A stretch of 64,000 nucleotides of DNA from Dyella lipolytica (GCF_030160075.1 NZ_BSNQ01000003.1:248001-312000), one strand, 5' to 3'. Counted from the first letter of the stretch, positions 17,635 to 27,603 are shown. Made by a program: numbers and translations. The notes: generated by a model from the letters alone, not told the origin.

Positions 17635-17744
17635 GGTGGCCCCGTCGGTCCCCCCGCGACGATAGTTCGCAAACCCCGCCAGGTCCGGAAGGAAGCAACG
17701 GTAGCGGATGATTCGGGTGCCGGGGTGTGGCTGGCGGGGCCGCC
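17635..17744 (+). ncRNA. ffs: Signal recognition particle RNA, 4.5S small type
   Basis: The sequence contains the conserved SRP domain IV core, AGGTCCGGAAGGAAGCA followed by a GGGTGCCGGGGTGTGGCTGG arm, and its ends pair (GGTGGCCCCG with CGGGGCCGCC) to form the single hairpin of the 4.5S RNA. Length of about 110 nt equals the E. coli RNA. It partners with Ffh for membrane protein targeting. It lies between tRNA-Ser and dnaX; a short T-run follows the last stem. Confidence 0.95.
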
Positions 17745-17828
17745 GCCTTTTGCGAATGCCGCCGGGTTCGCATGACTTGCCTTGACCGACTTGGCACAAT
17801 CGGGTTCTGCCCCAACTGGCTTTGACGC

Positions 17829-19475
17829 ATGTCCTATCAGGTACTCGCGCGTAAGTGGCGCCCCCGCAAGTTCGCCGAACTGGTCGGTCAGGAACACGTC
17901 GTACGCGCGTTGACCAACGCCCTGGACAGCGGGCGCATGCACCATGCTTACCTGTTCACCGGCACGCGCGGCGTCGGCAAGACCACGATCGCGCGCATCT
18001 TCGCCAAGTCGCTCAACTGCGAACGTGGCGAGTCGGCCGATCCCTGCGGTGAATGCGCCGTTTGTACGGCGGTGGATGCCGGCCGCTTTGTGGACCTGCT
18101 CGAAATCGACGCGGCCAGCAACACCGGCGTGGACGATGTGCGCGAAGTGATCGAGAACGCGCAATACGCGCCGGCGCGCGGGCGTTTCAAGGTGTACCTG
18201 GTGGACGAGGTGCACATGCTTTCCAAACCGGCCTTCAATGCTTTGTTGAAAACGCTGGAAGAACCCCCGCCCCATGTGAAGTTTCTGCTGGCGACCACCG
18301 ATCCGCAGAAGCTGCCGGTCACGGTGTTGTCGCGCTGCCTGCGCTTCAACCTCAAACGCCTGCTGCCGGATCAGATCTCCGGTCAGATGCGGCACATTCT
18401 CGGCGCCGAACATATCGAATACGAAGATCCGGCCATCGTGGAACTCGCGCGTGCGGCGGATGGTTCGTTGCGCGATGGTCTATCGCTGCTGGATCAAGCG
18501 ATTGCCTATGGCGGCGGCTCGCTGAAAGCCGATGACGTCAGAGCCATGCTGGGCAGCGTTGAGCGCGGGCAAGTGCTTGGTTTGCTCAATGCACTGTCGG
18601 CGGGCGACGGACAGGCTTTGCTGGCCGAGGCTACGCGTATCGCGTCGTTCTCTCCCGATTTCGGTAGTGTGCTGGACGATTTGGCGGCATCGCTGCATCG
18701 CATTCAGCTCATCCAACTGGTGCCTGGCTATCGTCCGGAAAGCAACGACGGCGAGGACAGCGCGTTGGTTGGCCTGGCGGAGCACCTTACTGCCGAAGAC
18801 GTACAGCTCTACTACCAGATCGCCATCGCCGGCCGTCGGGATCTGACATTGGCGCCCGACACACGCACCGGCTTTGAGATGGTCTTGTTGCGCATGCTCG
18901 CGTTTCGTCCATCCGACGATGCAGTGCCTGCCGCTTCCGGTGGTCAGCGGTCTGCGCCACCTCAGCGGCCTGCGCCAGCCACGCCGCCCGCACCTGCGGC
19001 AGCCCCCATCCCGCCGCGCTCTTCCTTGGCACCTTCTCATCCGGCCACGACGCGGGAAGCGGCGGCGCCCCGCGTTGCCGAAGCCGGCGGTTTGCCCGAT
19101 TGGGAAGCGTTGATCCAGCGTGCCGACCTGCGCGGCCCGCTCGGCCAGCTGGCACAGAATTCGGCGTTGCGCGGGCGGGAAGGCAATACGCTGGTGCTGG
19201 CCTTGCAGCCGACCCATATGCATCTGGCCGTAGAGCCGATGGTGAGCCAGATCGCCGATCGCGTGAGCGAGGTGATGGGCGAACCGATACGGCTGCGTTT
19301 CATCGGTGACAGCCAGGGCGCTGTCCATACCCCGGCGGCGCGTGCGGCCAGTGCACGCAGTGCGGCGCAATCGGCGGCCGAAGCGTCGATCGAGGGCGAT
19401 CCCCTGGTGCAGGCGCTGAAGCGAGAGTTTGGCGCACGCGTCGTGCCGAACTCCATCAAACCCATCGAATCCTAG
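17829..19475 (+). CDS. dnaX: DNA polymerase III subunits gamma/tau
   Basis: DnaX is the clamp-loader ATPase. The 548-residue protein shows Walker [10 protein letters not shown] at 45-53, zinc cysteines C64, C73, C76 and C79, Walker B VDEVHM at 125-130, and a Pro/Ala-rich linker at about 376-412 before a tau-type C-terminal domain. I saw no A-rich slippery heptamer of the E. coli type at the end of domain III, so a gamma form by that route is not evident. ybaB and recR follow in the usual order. Confidence 0.95.
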   Translation: MSYQVLARKWRPRKFAELVGQEHVVRALTNALDSGRMHHAYLFTGTRGVGKTTIARIFAKSLNCERGESADPCGECAVCTAVDAGRFVDLLEIDAASNTGVDDVREVIENAQYAPARGRFKVYLVDEVHMLSKPAFNALLKTLEEPPPHVKFLLATTDPQKLPVTVLSRCLRFNLKRLLPDQISGQMRHILGAEHIEYEDPAIVELARAADGSLRDGLSLLDQAIAYGGGSLKADDVRAMLGSVERGQVLGLLNALSAGDGQALLAEATRIASFSPDFGSVLDDLAASLHRIQLIQLVPGYRPESNDGEDSALVGLAEHLTAEDVQLYYQIAIAGRRDLTLAPDTRTGFEMVLLRMLAFRPSDDAVPAASGGQRSAPPQRPAPATPPAPAAAPIPPRSSLAPSHPATTREAAAPRVAEAGGLPDWEALIQRADLRGPLGQLAQNSALRGREGNTLVLALQPTHMHLAVEPMVSQIADRVSEVMGEPIRLRFIGDSQGAVHTPAARAASARSAAQSAAEASIEGDPLVQALKREFGARVVPNSIKPIES

Positions 19476-19486
19476 GAGTACATGTC

Positions 19487-19810
19487 ATGAGAGGACAACT
19501 TGGCCAGCTGATGCAGCAGGCGCAGCGCATGCAGGAAGACATGAAGCGCGCGCAGGAGGAAATCGCCAAGCTCGAGGTCACCGGTAGTTCCGGCGGCGGA
19601 CTGGTCAGCGTCGTGATGAGCGGTGCGCATGAAGTTCGCCGCGTGCAGATCGATCGCAAGCTATTCGCCGACGATCCGGAAATGGCCGAGGACTTGGTCG
19701 CGGCAGCGATCAACGACGCGGTGAATAAAGTCGCCGAGGCGAGCAAGAACAAACTGGGCGGCGTCACGGCAGGCATGAACCTGCCGCCGGGCTTCAAGAT
19801 GCCGTTTTGA
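19487..19810 (+). CDS. ybaB: YbaB/EbfC nucleoid-associated protein
   Basis: The 107-residue product has the family layout: an N-terminal helix rich in Gln and Met ([19 protein letters not shown]), a central beta sheet with [11 protein letters not shown], and a C-terminal helix ending near PGF. YbaB dimers bind DNA. The gene sits 11 bp after dnaX and before recR, the near-universal dnaX-ybaB-recR order. Confidence 0.94.
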   Translation: MRGQLGQLMQQAQRMQEDMKRAQEEIAKLEVTGSSGGGLVSVVMSGAHEVRRVQIDRKLFADDPEMAEDLVAAAINDAVNKVAEASKNKLGGVTAGMNLPPGFKMPF

Positions 19811-19890
19811 TGGGGAAGGGCGTTGGACGATCGCGCCATCACCTAGCACCTTTGCTCATCCCCTCGTTCCTTGGCGCATCCGGCTGAATC

Positions 19891-20490
19891 ATGAGCGGCT
19901 CCCCACTCCTCAACGAACTCATCGAAGCGCTGCGTTGCTTGCCTGGCGTGGGCGGCAAAAGCGCGCAGCGCATGGCGTTCCACTTGTTGGAGCGGGAACG
20001 CGAGCGCGGCCTGAAATTGGCGGTGGTGCTGCAACAGGCGATGCAGAACATTGGTCATTGCACGCGCTGCCGAAATTTCAGCGAAACACCCGTGTGCGGG
20101 ATCTGCGCCAGCAGCAGTCGCGATCGCCACGTGCTCTGCGTCGTCGAGTCGCCCACTGACCTGGCCGCGATCGAGCAGGCTACGGGTTACCGCGGGCAAT
20201 ACTTCGTTTTGATGGGTCGCCTGTCGCCGCTGGATGGTCTTGGGCCCGAAGAGCTGGGGCTGGGCCTGCTAAGCGAGCGTCTGGCCGAGGGCGAAGTCGA
20301 GGAGCTGATTCTCGCCACCAACCCGACCGTGGAAGGCGAAGCCACCGCCCATTATCTGGCGCAGCTGGCACGCGCCGCAGGTATTCGTCCGACACGCCTG
20401 GCACACGGCGTTCCGCTGGGTGGCGAGTTGGAATACGTCGATCGCAGTACGCTGGCACATGCATTCGGTAGTCGGCAATCCTTGGAATGA
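19891..20490 (+). CDS. recR: Recombination mediator RecR
   Basis: RecR works with RecF and RecO to load RecA on gapped DNA. The 199-residue product has an N-terminal helix-hairpin-helix ([12 protein letters not shown]), a zinc finger with C57, C60, C69 and C72, a Toprim domain ([12 protein letters not shown], then [12 protein letters not shown]) and the C-terminal conserved [16 protein letters not shown] segment. Length and motif order are normal. Confidence 0.96.
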   Translation: MSGSPLLNELIEALRCLPGVGGKSAQRMAFHLLERERERGLKLAVVLQQAMQNIGHCTRCRNFSETPVCGICASSSRDRHVLCVVESPTDLAAIEQATGYRGQYFVLMGRLSPLDGLGPEELGLGLLSERLAEGEVEELILATNPTVEGEATAHYLAQLARAAGIRPTRLAHGVPLGGELEYVDRSTLAHAFGSRQSLE

Positions 20491-20511
20491 TCGGAATACA
20501 GCAGAGGAACG

Positions 20512-20862
20512 ATGCTCATGGGTGACACTATCTTCGGCAAGATCGTCCGTCGCGAAATCCCAGCCGATATCGTCTACGAGACCGACGACGTGCTCGCGTT
20601 CCGCGATCTCAATCCGCAAGCGCCTGTGCATGTGCTGTTTGTCCCGAAGCGCCCCATCGCGACTTTGAACGATGCCGCTGTACCGGATGCCGAATTGCTC
20701 GGCAAACTGTTGCTGGCCGCTGCCGATTACGCCAAGCGCGAAGGTTTCGACAAGGAGGGCTACCGCGCGGTGGTCAACTGCAACGAGCATGGCGGACAGA
20801 CCGTGTTTCATCTTCACGTCCATTTGCTGGCCGGACGCCGACTCACTTGGCCGCCTGGCTGA
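20512..20862 (+). CDS. hinT: HIT family nucleotide hydrolase, HinT-like
   Basis: This 116-residue protein carries the histidine triad HLHVH at 100-104 and begins with the HinT-like TIFGKIVRREIPADIVYE segment. HinT hydrolyses purine nucleoside phosphoramidates. The GAGGAAC element just before 20512 supports the first ATG; a second in-frame ATG at 20518 is also possible. A strong hairpin terminator follows immediately. Confidence 0.93.
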   Translation: MLMGDTIFGKIVRREIPADIVYETDDVLAFRDLNPQAPVHVLFVPKRPIATLNDAAVPDAELLGKLLLAAADYAKREGFDKEGYRAVVNCNEHGGQTVFHLHVHLLAGRRLTWPPG

Positions 20863-20865
20863 GAT

Positions 20866-20896
20866 AAAAAAACGCCGGCATAAGCCGGCGTTTTTT
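20866..20896. terminator. Bidirectional intrinsic terminator
   Basis: ACGCCGGC and GCCGGCGT form an 8-bp stem around an ATAA loop. It is flanked by six A on the left and a T-run on the right, so it can terminate transcription in both directions. It lies between the converging hinT and Slp-lipoprotein genes. Confidence 0.93.
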
Positions 20897-20912
20897 ATAG
20901 GCGAAGGATTGA

Positions 20913-21485
20913 TCAGCGATGTCGCACGACGATCACCGGCGGGCCATAAAAACCACCCCAGCCGCCCCAATAGGGACCACCCCAATAGGGGCCCCAGAAC
21001 GGGTCGTACCAGCCCGGTCCATAGGGATAATTCACGACCATCGGACGCTTCGGCCACAGATAAACCACATTGGCTTCGACGCGCGGATAGGCGTAATCGT
21101 AATCACCCACCTTTCGGCTCATCGTGCCTTGGACGGTGCCGGTAACGGTGATCTCGCGACCCCGCGCAAAGACTTCCGGATCATAGAAGCCGGCGCGGCA
21201 GGCTACGAAACGACCTTGGCTATCGTTGCTGGTGCTGCGCGTGGGACGCGCCTGATCATCCAGCGGGTGACCCAGCACGTAGAAACAGGTCGACTGCTGA
21301 CCCGGTTCCGTACTGATGATTTCGCCGCCCCAACGCACTGCCGTGCCGTTGGCGCTGCCTTGCTGGGCACCGAGCGACGTGACGTTGGTCGCGTAATTGC
21401 CCTGCAATGGCTGCGGCACCGTGGCGCACGCGGCCAACAGGGCGGAAGCCGCTGCGAGGCTAAGAATTCGATAAAGGGGAGACAT
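20913..21485 (-). CDS. Slp-family outer membrane lipoprotein
   Basis: The 190-residue precursor has a short signal peptide with lipobox LAAC ending at C20, so the mature protein should be lipid-anchored and sorted by the Lol system. The body resembles the Slp/YeaY family (NYATNVTSLGAQQG near the start, then a beta-rich domain), and the tail is unusually rich in Gly, Tyr, Trp and Pro. I chose the start at 21485 because GGAG lies about 8 bp upstream; an in-frame ATG at 21515 would add ten non-signal residues. Function is unknown; enteric Slp is stress-induced. Confidence 0.82.
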   Translation of the reverse strand: MSPLYRILSLAAASALLAACATVPQPLQGNYATNVTSLGAQQGSANGTAVRWGGEIISTEPGQQSTCFYVLGHPLDDQARPTRSTSNDSQGRFVACRAGFYDPEVFARGREITVTGTVQGTMSRKVGDYDYAYPRVEANVVYLWPKRPMVVNYPYGPGWYDPFWGPYWGGPYWGGWGGFYGPPVIVVRHR

Positions 21486-21535
21486 GGTGTATTTCTCCAT
21501 CATGGGCGGATGCATGCTACAGCGTTGCGCTCTGG

Positions 21536-23512
21536 TTAGACCACGCGGTGCGGTTGGAAATTCCGTACTGCCAGCCGGAAAGCGCGCAAAGTTTCAGGGG
21601 AAGGTTCGACAGTGGCGTAGCGCAGTTCGATATAGCACCTCATCAGCTGGTCCAGTTCGGTACGTTGCCCGGGCAGCGCACGGATAGCGCGGCGGAGGAA
21701 ATTCTGCGGTCCTTCGCTGTGTCCACGCGCAATCCCCGCTCCAGCAAGCTTGCGCTCAAGCGCTCGCATTGCTGCCAGAGCAGGGTCGCTCTCCGGTCGA
21801 CGCCACAGCGCCCACGACAAGCCGACGATGCCGAACAACGCGATGCTGGCAGCCAGCAGCTTTTCAAGCATGCCGGTGTCGACCTCGCGTATGCCGAACG
21901 GGGTCAGCAGTCCGCGTTGGCGGAGGGCGTCAAAACCAATAACGCCTTGGTTCCACCATCGGTTGACGATGTCCCAGTGATTGCGCATCGATTCCAGCAC
22001 GCCGGATTGGTACCAGGGGAGCTGGCCGCTGGCAGCGCTGGATGCGCCCAAATTAATTCTCTGCGGCCGCACCGCTGCGGTGGGATCCACACGCACCCAA
22101 CCCCGCCCGGCTAGCCATACCTCGCTCCAGGCGTGCGCATCGGAATTACGGACCAGTAAGTATTGGCCCATGGCGTTCCAGAAACCGCCCTGGTAACCGG
22201 TGACGACGCGCGCCGGTATCCCGGCGGCGCGCATCAGTACGGTGAAAGAAGATGCGTAGTGTTCGCAAAAACCTTCGTGAGTGTTGAACAGAAAGTCATC
22301 GACGGCGTCGCGTCCCAGCGGCGCCGGCGTCAGCGTGTAGCTGAAGCCGTCATCGTGAAATCGCCGCAGCGCAGCCTGGATAATGCCGGCGTCATCTTGG
22401 GCGAAGCGTTGCCGCAGTTCGGCGGCCAGCGCGTGCGTGCGTGGATCGAATCCCTCCGGCAACTGCAATGCGCGCAGGCGCGTGGCGGGATCGAGTTCGG
22501 CCTGAAGCCGATAATGAAGTGCCGAATGGAGCGTGTAATCGAGCACGTCGTTAACGGATTGGTCGGCAAATACCTCGCCGTCCAAGTGCATGTGCGATTG
22601 CGCGGGCGCTTGCAAAGGCAGGTCGAGGGTCGGAAGCACGTGTTGGTGGGTGGGTTCCAGGCTGATTCGATAAGCGATGGAACCTGCGGCTTCAACGGGT
22701 AAGGCGTCGCTGGCCGGCATATCGAGTCGCGTCCAATCTCTGCCGTCGTAGTCCCACATGACGTAAGCGCGGAAATAGCGCTGACCATTGGGTGGCGGCG
22801 GCCCTTCGAAACTCACACGCATGGCCGCGCTGTCGTCGGTCAGCAATTCGGTGAAGTCGCTGGGGGACATCTGATCGCTGAGGCCAGTTCGGGCCGCTTG
22901 CGGGTTAGATGTACCCCACAGCGGCGAACTCAGCCGCGGCACCAGCACGAACGCGGTCAGCGCCAGCGGCAACGACGCCATGAGCAGTACCAGCGCCGGC
23001 AACAACTGGCGCGGCAGGGTGACGGGCACTTGCGTCGGTTCGAGGGAACGCCATGTGGCCAAGGCAGGTAGCAGCCCGAACGCTACGACTAGCGTTGCGA
23101 TCAGTCCCTGTCCAAACAGCAATGCCGCCATCAACAGGAAGCAGGCGAAGGCTGCCGCAACGCGTGCATCACGCGGGAATTCGCTCTCCGTCAATTTCAG
23201 CACCAGCAGCCCCGCCGCCAGTGCAGAACCGGGTTCCCGGCCGAATAGGTTGCCGTATTCGAGAATGACAGCTGCAACCAGGATGACCAGCATGGGTACT
23301 TTTAGCCATGCCGGTACGTTGCCGGGTCGATGCTTCCGCTGCCACCAGCGCAGTGCCAGCGCCACGATCAGTGCCACGCTCAACAACCAGGGCAAGTGGT
23401 TGACATGGACGGCCAGTACGAAGGCGGCGCTCAGGCTCATCAGATCGAAGGTGCGTTCGCTCACGCGCGCGTGTACGCGACGATGGCTTGTCGTTCGTCC
23501 TGTAGCCATCAT
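21536..23512 (-). CDS. TgpA-type membrane transglutaminase
   Basis: The 658-residue protein has five or six N-terminal membrane helices (to about residue 195), a periplasmic transglutaminase core and one helix near 560. The catalytic triad is visible: Cys416 in GFCEHYASSF, His460 in SDAHAWSEVW and Asp476 in VRVDPTAA. It matches the DUF3488/TgpA family of Pseudomonas. Its start overlaps the DUF58 gene stop, completing a moxR-DUF58-transglutaminase operon. The substrate is unknown. Confidence 0.9.
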   Translation of the reverse strand: MMATGRTTSHRRVHARVSERTFDLMSLSAAFVLAVHVNHLPWLLSVALIVALALRWWQRKHRPGNVPAWLKVPMLVILVAAVILEYGNLFGREPGSALAAGLLVLKLTESEFPRDARVAAAFACFLLMAALLFGQGLIATLVVAFGLLPALATWRSLEPTQVPVTLPRQLLPALVLLMASLPLALTAFVLVPRLSSPLWGTSNPQAARTGLSDQMSPSDFTELLTDDSAAMRVSFEGPPPPNGQRYFRAYVMWDYDGRDWTRLDMPASDALPVEAAGSIAYRISLEPTHQHVLPTLDLPLQAPAQSHMHLDGEVFADQSVNDVLDYTLHSALHYRLQAELDPATRLRALQLPEGFDPRTHALAAELRQRFAQDDAGIIQAALRRFHDDGFSYTLTPAPLGRDAVDDFLFNTHEGFCEHYASSFTVLMRAAGIPARVVTGYQGGFWNAMGQYLLVRNSDAHAWSEVWLAGRGWVRVDPTAAVRPQRINLGASSAASGQLPWYQSGVLESMRNHWDIVNRWWNQGVIGFDALRQRGLLTPFGIREVDTGMLEKLLAASIALFGIVGLSWALWRRPESDPALAAMRALERKLAGAGIARGHSEGPQNFLRRAIRALPGQRTELDQLMRCYIELRYATVEPSPETLRAFRLAVRNFQPHRVV

Positions 23513-24456
23513 GGCAACAGTGCCAATGCGCTCATACAGCGCGCGTAGTGAGCGACGCCACTGCCCAGGCCGATCACCTCGCTGGGCAACCACAAGCTGC
23601 ACGGACGTCCCTGTGCCTGCGCCTCATTCAGCCAGCGGGCCAGGCGGGCAATGCGTGCCTCGTTGTCCAGGCCGCGTAAGTGCCGCCAGTCCAATCGCCA
23701 CTCCTGCCTGGCCTCGGGTTGCTCGTAATCCTTCACCAGTAGAGCGTTGTGGCGCGCGCTGGCCTTCCACGCTACGTGACGCATCGAATCGCCGCTGCGG
23801 TAATCGCGTAGGGAGGCCAAATCCTCTCCGCGGTGCAGGCGCTGCCGCCGGTTATCCTCTTCCGGCAACGTGGGAGCAGGCCCGGCAAATTCAGGTCGTG
23901 GCCAGACCAGTACCGCATAGTGCGGACGCAACCAGCTCCAGGCGCGGAACAGACCCAGCGGCCAGGTCGTCCAGATGCGACATCGCGGTAGTGCCAGCCA
24001 GCCGCGATGTTCAGTGGGGATGCTCACCGTTACATCGGTGCGACCATTGACGTCGAAGCTATGACTGTTGTCGGCGATATCGAGCCGAACGGCCTGTCGT
24101 AGGCGCCTGGCCTGAAAATCGAAAGTGACGTCGATGGGCTGCCCGGCCGTCGCATGGCCGGCGCGCAGGCCGTGCACGCGCAAACCGTTCAATGTACGAA
24201 ACGCCACGAGCATGCTGATCGATGTGGCAGCACCGAGCAGACAGGTAAGCAGCAGTGCGGCGTTGTTCGAATAATTGAGACTGCCGACCATCATCACCAA
24301 CAGCAACACCGTAAATGCCACGCCGAAGCCGGTGGGGATGATGTAGATACGTTGCCGATGCAGCTCGATCGGCAACTCCTCCAATCGACGATGCTGTGTC
24401 AGCGCCGGTAGCCGGCGCTCGGCCCATTGCTGCAGGCGCTGAAACTGGGCGCGCAT
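23509..24456 (-). CDS. DUF58 domain protein
   Basis: The 315-residue protein has two membrane helices (about 33-80) and a cytoplasmic DUF58 domain with the motif GEDLASLRDYRSGDSMRHVAWKASAR split across about residues 195-225. DUF58 proteins accompany MoxR AAA+ ATPases and are thought to be their membrane partners. It overlaps both neighbours by ATGA junctions, so the three genes form one operon. Confidence 0.88.
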   Translation of the reverse strand: MRAQFQRLQQWAERRLPALTQHRRLEELPIELHRQRIYIIPTGFGVAFTVLLLVMMVGSLNYSNNAALLLTCLLGAATSISMLVAFRTLNGLRVHGLRAGHATAGQPIDVTFDFQARRLRQAVRLDIADNSHSFDVNGRTDVTVSIPTEHRGWLALPRCRIWTTWPLGLFRAWSWLRPHYAVLVWPRPEFAGPAPTLPEEDNRRQRLHRGEDLASLRDYRSGDSMRHVAWKASARHNALLVKDYEQPEARQEWRLDWRHLRGLDNEARIARLARWLNEAQAQGRPCSLWLPSEVIGLGSGVAHYARCMSALALLP

Positions 24457-25397
24457 CAGTCGACGGCGACTTCGCTCAACAATGTGCGCGCCAGCGTTTC
24501 GCCACTGGCTCCTCGTGCCGCGACCAGGCGATGGGCCGCCAGTGGGACGAACAGCGCTTGGATATCTTCCGGCAAAACATGCCCGCGATCGCTGAGCATG
24601 GCCCACGCGCGCGCTGCGGCGAGCAAGGAAAGACCCGCACGCGGCGATAGTCCCACTCGGATATCGGGATGCCGGCGGCTGGCCGTGAGCAATGCCTGCA
24701 GATAATCGAGTAATGCGGGGCTGGCCGTAATGGTCTGAATTTGCCGATACAGCGCCGTCAGGCTGGCGGCATCCAGTTGCGGCGTGAGGCGCGTAAGCAA
24801 GTCGCGCCGGTCGCTGCCGGTGAGCAGTTCGCGTTCGGCGCTGGCGTCGGGATAATCCAGCGAGACGCGCAGCATGAAGCGGTCGAGCTGCGAGTCGGGC
24901 AAGGGGAAAGTGCCCGCAAGATCCAACGGATTTTGCGTGGCAACCACGAAGAACGGTTCCGGCAAAGCATGAGTCTGCCCGTCCACGGTGACCTGGCGTT
25001 CGGCCATGGCCTCCAGCAGCGCGCTCTGCGTTTTCGGCGTGGCGCGGTTGATTTCGTCGGCCAGTAACAGCCCGGCGAACACGGGTCCGGGATGAAAGCG
25101 AAATTGACCGGTCTCGCGCTCGTACATGCTGACCCCGATAATGTCGGACGGCAGCAGGTCGCTGGTGAACTGCACGCGCTGGAAATCGAGCGCGAAGCTC
25201 GCCGCCAGTGCATGCGCAAGCGTAGTTTTGCCAACACCGGGTACGTCTTCCAGCAACAGGTGGCCGCCTGCGATCAGGCAGGTGAAAGCCAGTTTGACCT
25301 GACGTGCCTTGCCGAGCAGTACCCGATTGACCTGGGCGATGGCAGCGTGGAGACGCTGCTGCAGATTTTCATCACGAAGCGGGGTGATCGCTGACAT
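24456..25397 (-). CDS. MoxR-family AAA+ ATPase
   Basis: This 313-residue ATPase has Walker A PGVGKTT at 53-59, Walker B LLADEINRA at 111-119 and the sensor-region segment ATQNPLDLAGTFPLP. MoxR proteins act as chaperone-like activators of enzyme or envelope complexes. It heads the operon with DUF58 and TgpA-like genes. The start codon at 25397 overlaps, on the other strand, the start codon of the GT39 gene. Confidence 0.92.
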   Translation of the reverse strand: MSAITPLRDENLQQRLHAAIAQVNRVLLGKARQVKLAFTCLIAGGHLLLEDVPGVGKTTLAHALAASFALDFQRVQFTSDLLPSDIIGVSMYERETGQFRFHPGPVFAGLLLADEINRATPKTQSALLEAMAERQVTVDGQTHALPEPFFVVATQNPLDLAGTFPLPDSQLDRFMLRVSLDYPDASAERELLTGSDRRDLLTRLTPQLDAASLTALYRQIQTITASPALLDYLQALLTASRRHPDIRVGLSPRAGLSLLAAARAWAMLSDRGHVLPEDIQALFVPLAAHRLVAARGASGETLARTLLSEVAVD

Positions 25398-27018
25398 GGG
25401 TTTGTGGAAGGCGAGGACAGATTGGGGAGACCACGCCAGTGTAGTCGCCGGCATCGCGCGCTGGCGAGCGGCATTCGTCACGGTATTCCTCTGCCTATTC
25501 TTGATAAAGCTGGTGCTCGCGGCAACTCTTCAGCCGTTCGGTGACGAAGCGTTCTACTGGCAGGAAAGCCGGCACCCCGCCTGGGGCTATAGCGATCTGC
25601 CACCGTTTACGGCGTGGTTGATTCGTCTGGGCGAAAGCGTGGCCGGGCATGGTGTGCTCGGCATGCGTTGGCCATTCCTGCTATTAGGGAGCTGTCTGCC
25701 CTGGCTCATCGTGGCTTTCGGTCGCCGCGCCTTCGATGCGCGCGCAGGTTGGCAGGCCGGTCTGCTTTGTCTCTGCCTGCCACTGGCCGGCAGCCTGGGT
25801 GTGATGGCGATGCCGGATGTGCCGCTCACCGTGGCCGGTGCTGTCGCGATGCTCGCGTTGCTGAGCGCGATGGATCAAAACCGGTGGCGCTATTGGTTGC
25901 TGTTGGGCGTCGCGCTCGCGGTGTGCTGGATGAGCCATTACCGCGCCGCGATGTTCATGCTTGCGGGGTTGCTGTTATGCCTGCTCACACCGCGCGGACG
26001 TATGCAGTGGACTCGCAGCGGTTTCTGGATAGCGATGCTGATTGCCGCGATGGGGTTGTTGCCGTTGGCCATGTCGAACTGGCAGCAAGGTGGCGCCGGG
26101 TTGGCATTCCAGTTGGTCGAGCGCAACCCATGGCGCTTTCACCCCGATACGCTGGTGCAGCCGTTGGAACAGGCTGTGACATGCACTCCATTTCTGTATG
26201 CATGTTTGCTGTGGGCGGCATGGCGTTGTTGGTGCCGGCGTCGCGACGGTGGGCCATGGGATGTGATCGCACTGCTATCGCTCACATTTATCGTCGTCTA
26301 TTTTGCAGCGGGGCTATTCGCTGACGATCAGCGCTTCCGCGTGCATTGGCCGTTGCCCGGATATTTGCCGTTGATGGCAGCGCTTCCCGTATTGCTGCGT
26401 GATGCAAACGTAAATCGAATCTGGCGGATTGTTGCCGTGGCAGGAGCAGGGTTGGCATTGCTGGTGCAATTGACCGGTTTGTTTTATCTCGGCTTGGCGT
26501 CTTATCCCGATACCGCTCGATGGCTTGGGGCGGCACGCATAGTTCCGACTAGTTTTATCGGCTGGCGCGAAAGCGCGGATATTGCGCAGACGCAGCTCGC
26601 CACACAGCCGGCCATCCTGGTGGCGGACAATTTCATGATGGCTGCAGAACTCGATTTCCAGTTCAACGGGCAGCGCGTGATTTATACGCTCGACAATCCT
26701 TTGAATGTGAAATACGGGCGTGCGCCGCAAGTCGCATGGTGGGGCACTGATGAAACGGCATTGCGTCGCCTGCATGCCGCGGCTCCCATACTGTTGGTTG
26801 TCGATGAACATGCGGCGCGTGCGCGCGAACGTGCATTGTGGCTGAACTCGTTGTGTGTGCGCGTGGAAAACCTGCAGCCTGTGCAAAGGCTCAGTCTCTT
26901 CGACGGCCGCAAAAGTGTCGCGTTCTATCGCGGGCGGGTTGCCGGACTGATGCCGGCAAGCATGCCGAACGCGGGCGATTGCATCGCCTCACGCAATGCC
27001 GCGGGAGCTGCAGAATGA
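25396..27018 (+). CDS. GT39 family glycosyltransferase (ArnT-like)
   Basis: The 540-residue integral membrane protein has a first helix at about 24-45 followed by the DE motif (D50, E51) of polyprenyl-linked GT39 enzymes within FGDEAFYWQESRHPAWGY, then about ten more helices and a periplasmic C-terminal domain. Relatives add sugars such as aminoarabinose to lipid A from undecaprenyl-phosphate donors, but the sugar and acceptor cannot be told here. The GGGGTGA element before 25396 supports this start. The stop abuts the stop of maf on the other strand with no gap. Confidence 0.85.
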   Translation: MGLWKARTDWGDHASVVAGIARWRAAFVTVFLCLFLIKLVLAATLQPFGDEAFYWQESRHPAWGYSDLPPFTAWLIRLGESVAGHGVLGMRWPFLLLGSCLPWLIVAFGRRAFDARAGWQAGLLCLCLPLAGSLGVMAMPDVPLTVAGAVAMLALLSAMDQNRWRYWLLLGVALAVCWMSHYRAAMFMLAGLLLCLLTPRGRMQWTRSGFWIAMLIAAMGLLPLAMSNWQQGGAGLAFQLVERNPWRFHPDTLVQPLEQAVTCTPFLYACLLWAAWRCWCRRRDGGPWDVIALLSLTFIVVYFAAGLFADDQRFRVHWPLPGYLPLMAALPVLLRDANVNRIWRIVAVAGAGLALLVQLTGLFYLGLASYPDTARWLGAARIVPTSFIGWRESADIAQTQLATQPAILVADNFMMAAELDFQFNGQRVIYTLDNPLNVKYGRAPQVAWWGTDETALRRLHAAAPILLVVDEHAARARERALWLNSLCVRVENLQPVQRLSLFDGRKSVAFYRGRVAGLMPASMPNAGDCIASRNAAGAAE

Positions 27019-27603
27019 TTAAGGAACGCTGACGCCGGCATCGCGCAGCAGCTGGGACAATGCGATCAGTGGCAAGCCAATCAAGGCGGTGGGATCGCTG
27101 TTCTCGATGCGCTCAAACAGACTGATGCCCAAACCCTCGCATTTGAAACTGCCGGCGCAATCCAAGGGTTGCTCCCGTTCGATGTAGCGCGTTATTTCTG
27201 CGGCATCGAGTTGCCGGAAATGCACGCGAGTGAGATTAACATGCGTATAGCGCCGCCCGGCATACGTATCGAACACGCATAACGCGGTGTGGAAATAAAC
27301 GGTGCGGCCGGAGCAGGCCAAAAGCTGCGCCTGCGCTCGCTCGGTGGAGCCTGGTTTATCCAGCAGTACACCGTCGAGCTCGGCGACTTGGTCAGAGCCA
27401 ATCACCAGCGCGTCGGGCAGCCCGGCACCAGCGTCGACGGCTTTGGCTTCGGCCAGTCTCATCGCGCGCGCCGCCGGCGCCTCGCCGGCCATCACGCTTT
27501 CCTCTGTTCCCGGCGAGCGCAGCTCGAAAGCCAGCCCAAGCCGATGCAGCAGCTCGGCGCGGTAGCGCGAGGTGGACCCCAGAACCAGCTGCCGCGTCGT
27601 CAT
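27019..27603 (-). CDS. Maf-like nucleoside triphosphate pyrophosphatase (YceF type)
   Basis: The 194-residue enzyme begins with LVLGSTSRYR, the Maf substrate-binding loop, and has the general-base aspartate D71 in IGSDQV and the C-terminal SDPTALIGLPL typical of the YceF branch, which hydrolyses 7-methyl-GTP. It overlaps the upstream small membrane-protein gene by 4 bp. The yceD gene lies divergently beyond, as maf/yceF and yceD do in E. coli. Confidence 0.92.
   Translation of the reverse strand: MTTRQLVLGSTSRYRAELLHRLGLAFELRSPGTEESVMAGEAPAARAMRLAEAKAVDAGAGLPDALVIGSDQVAELDGVLLDKPGSTERAQAQLLACSGRTVYFHTALCVFDTYAGRRYTHVNLTRVHFRQLDAAEITRYIEREQPLDCAGSFKCEGLGISLFERIENSDPTALIGLPLIALSQLLRDAGVSVP

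Noticed and set aside
17829-19475. Programmed frameshift in dnaX giving gamma
   Set aside because: I found no A-AAA-AAG type slippery site with a following stem near the end of domain III.
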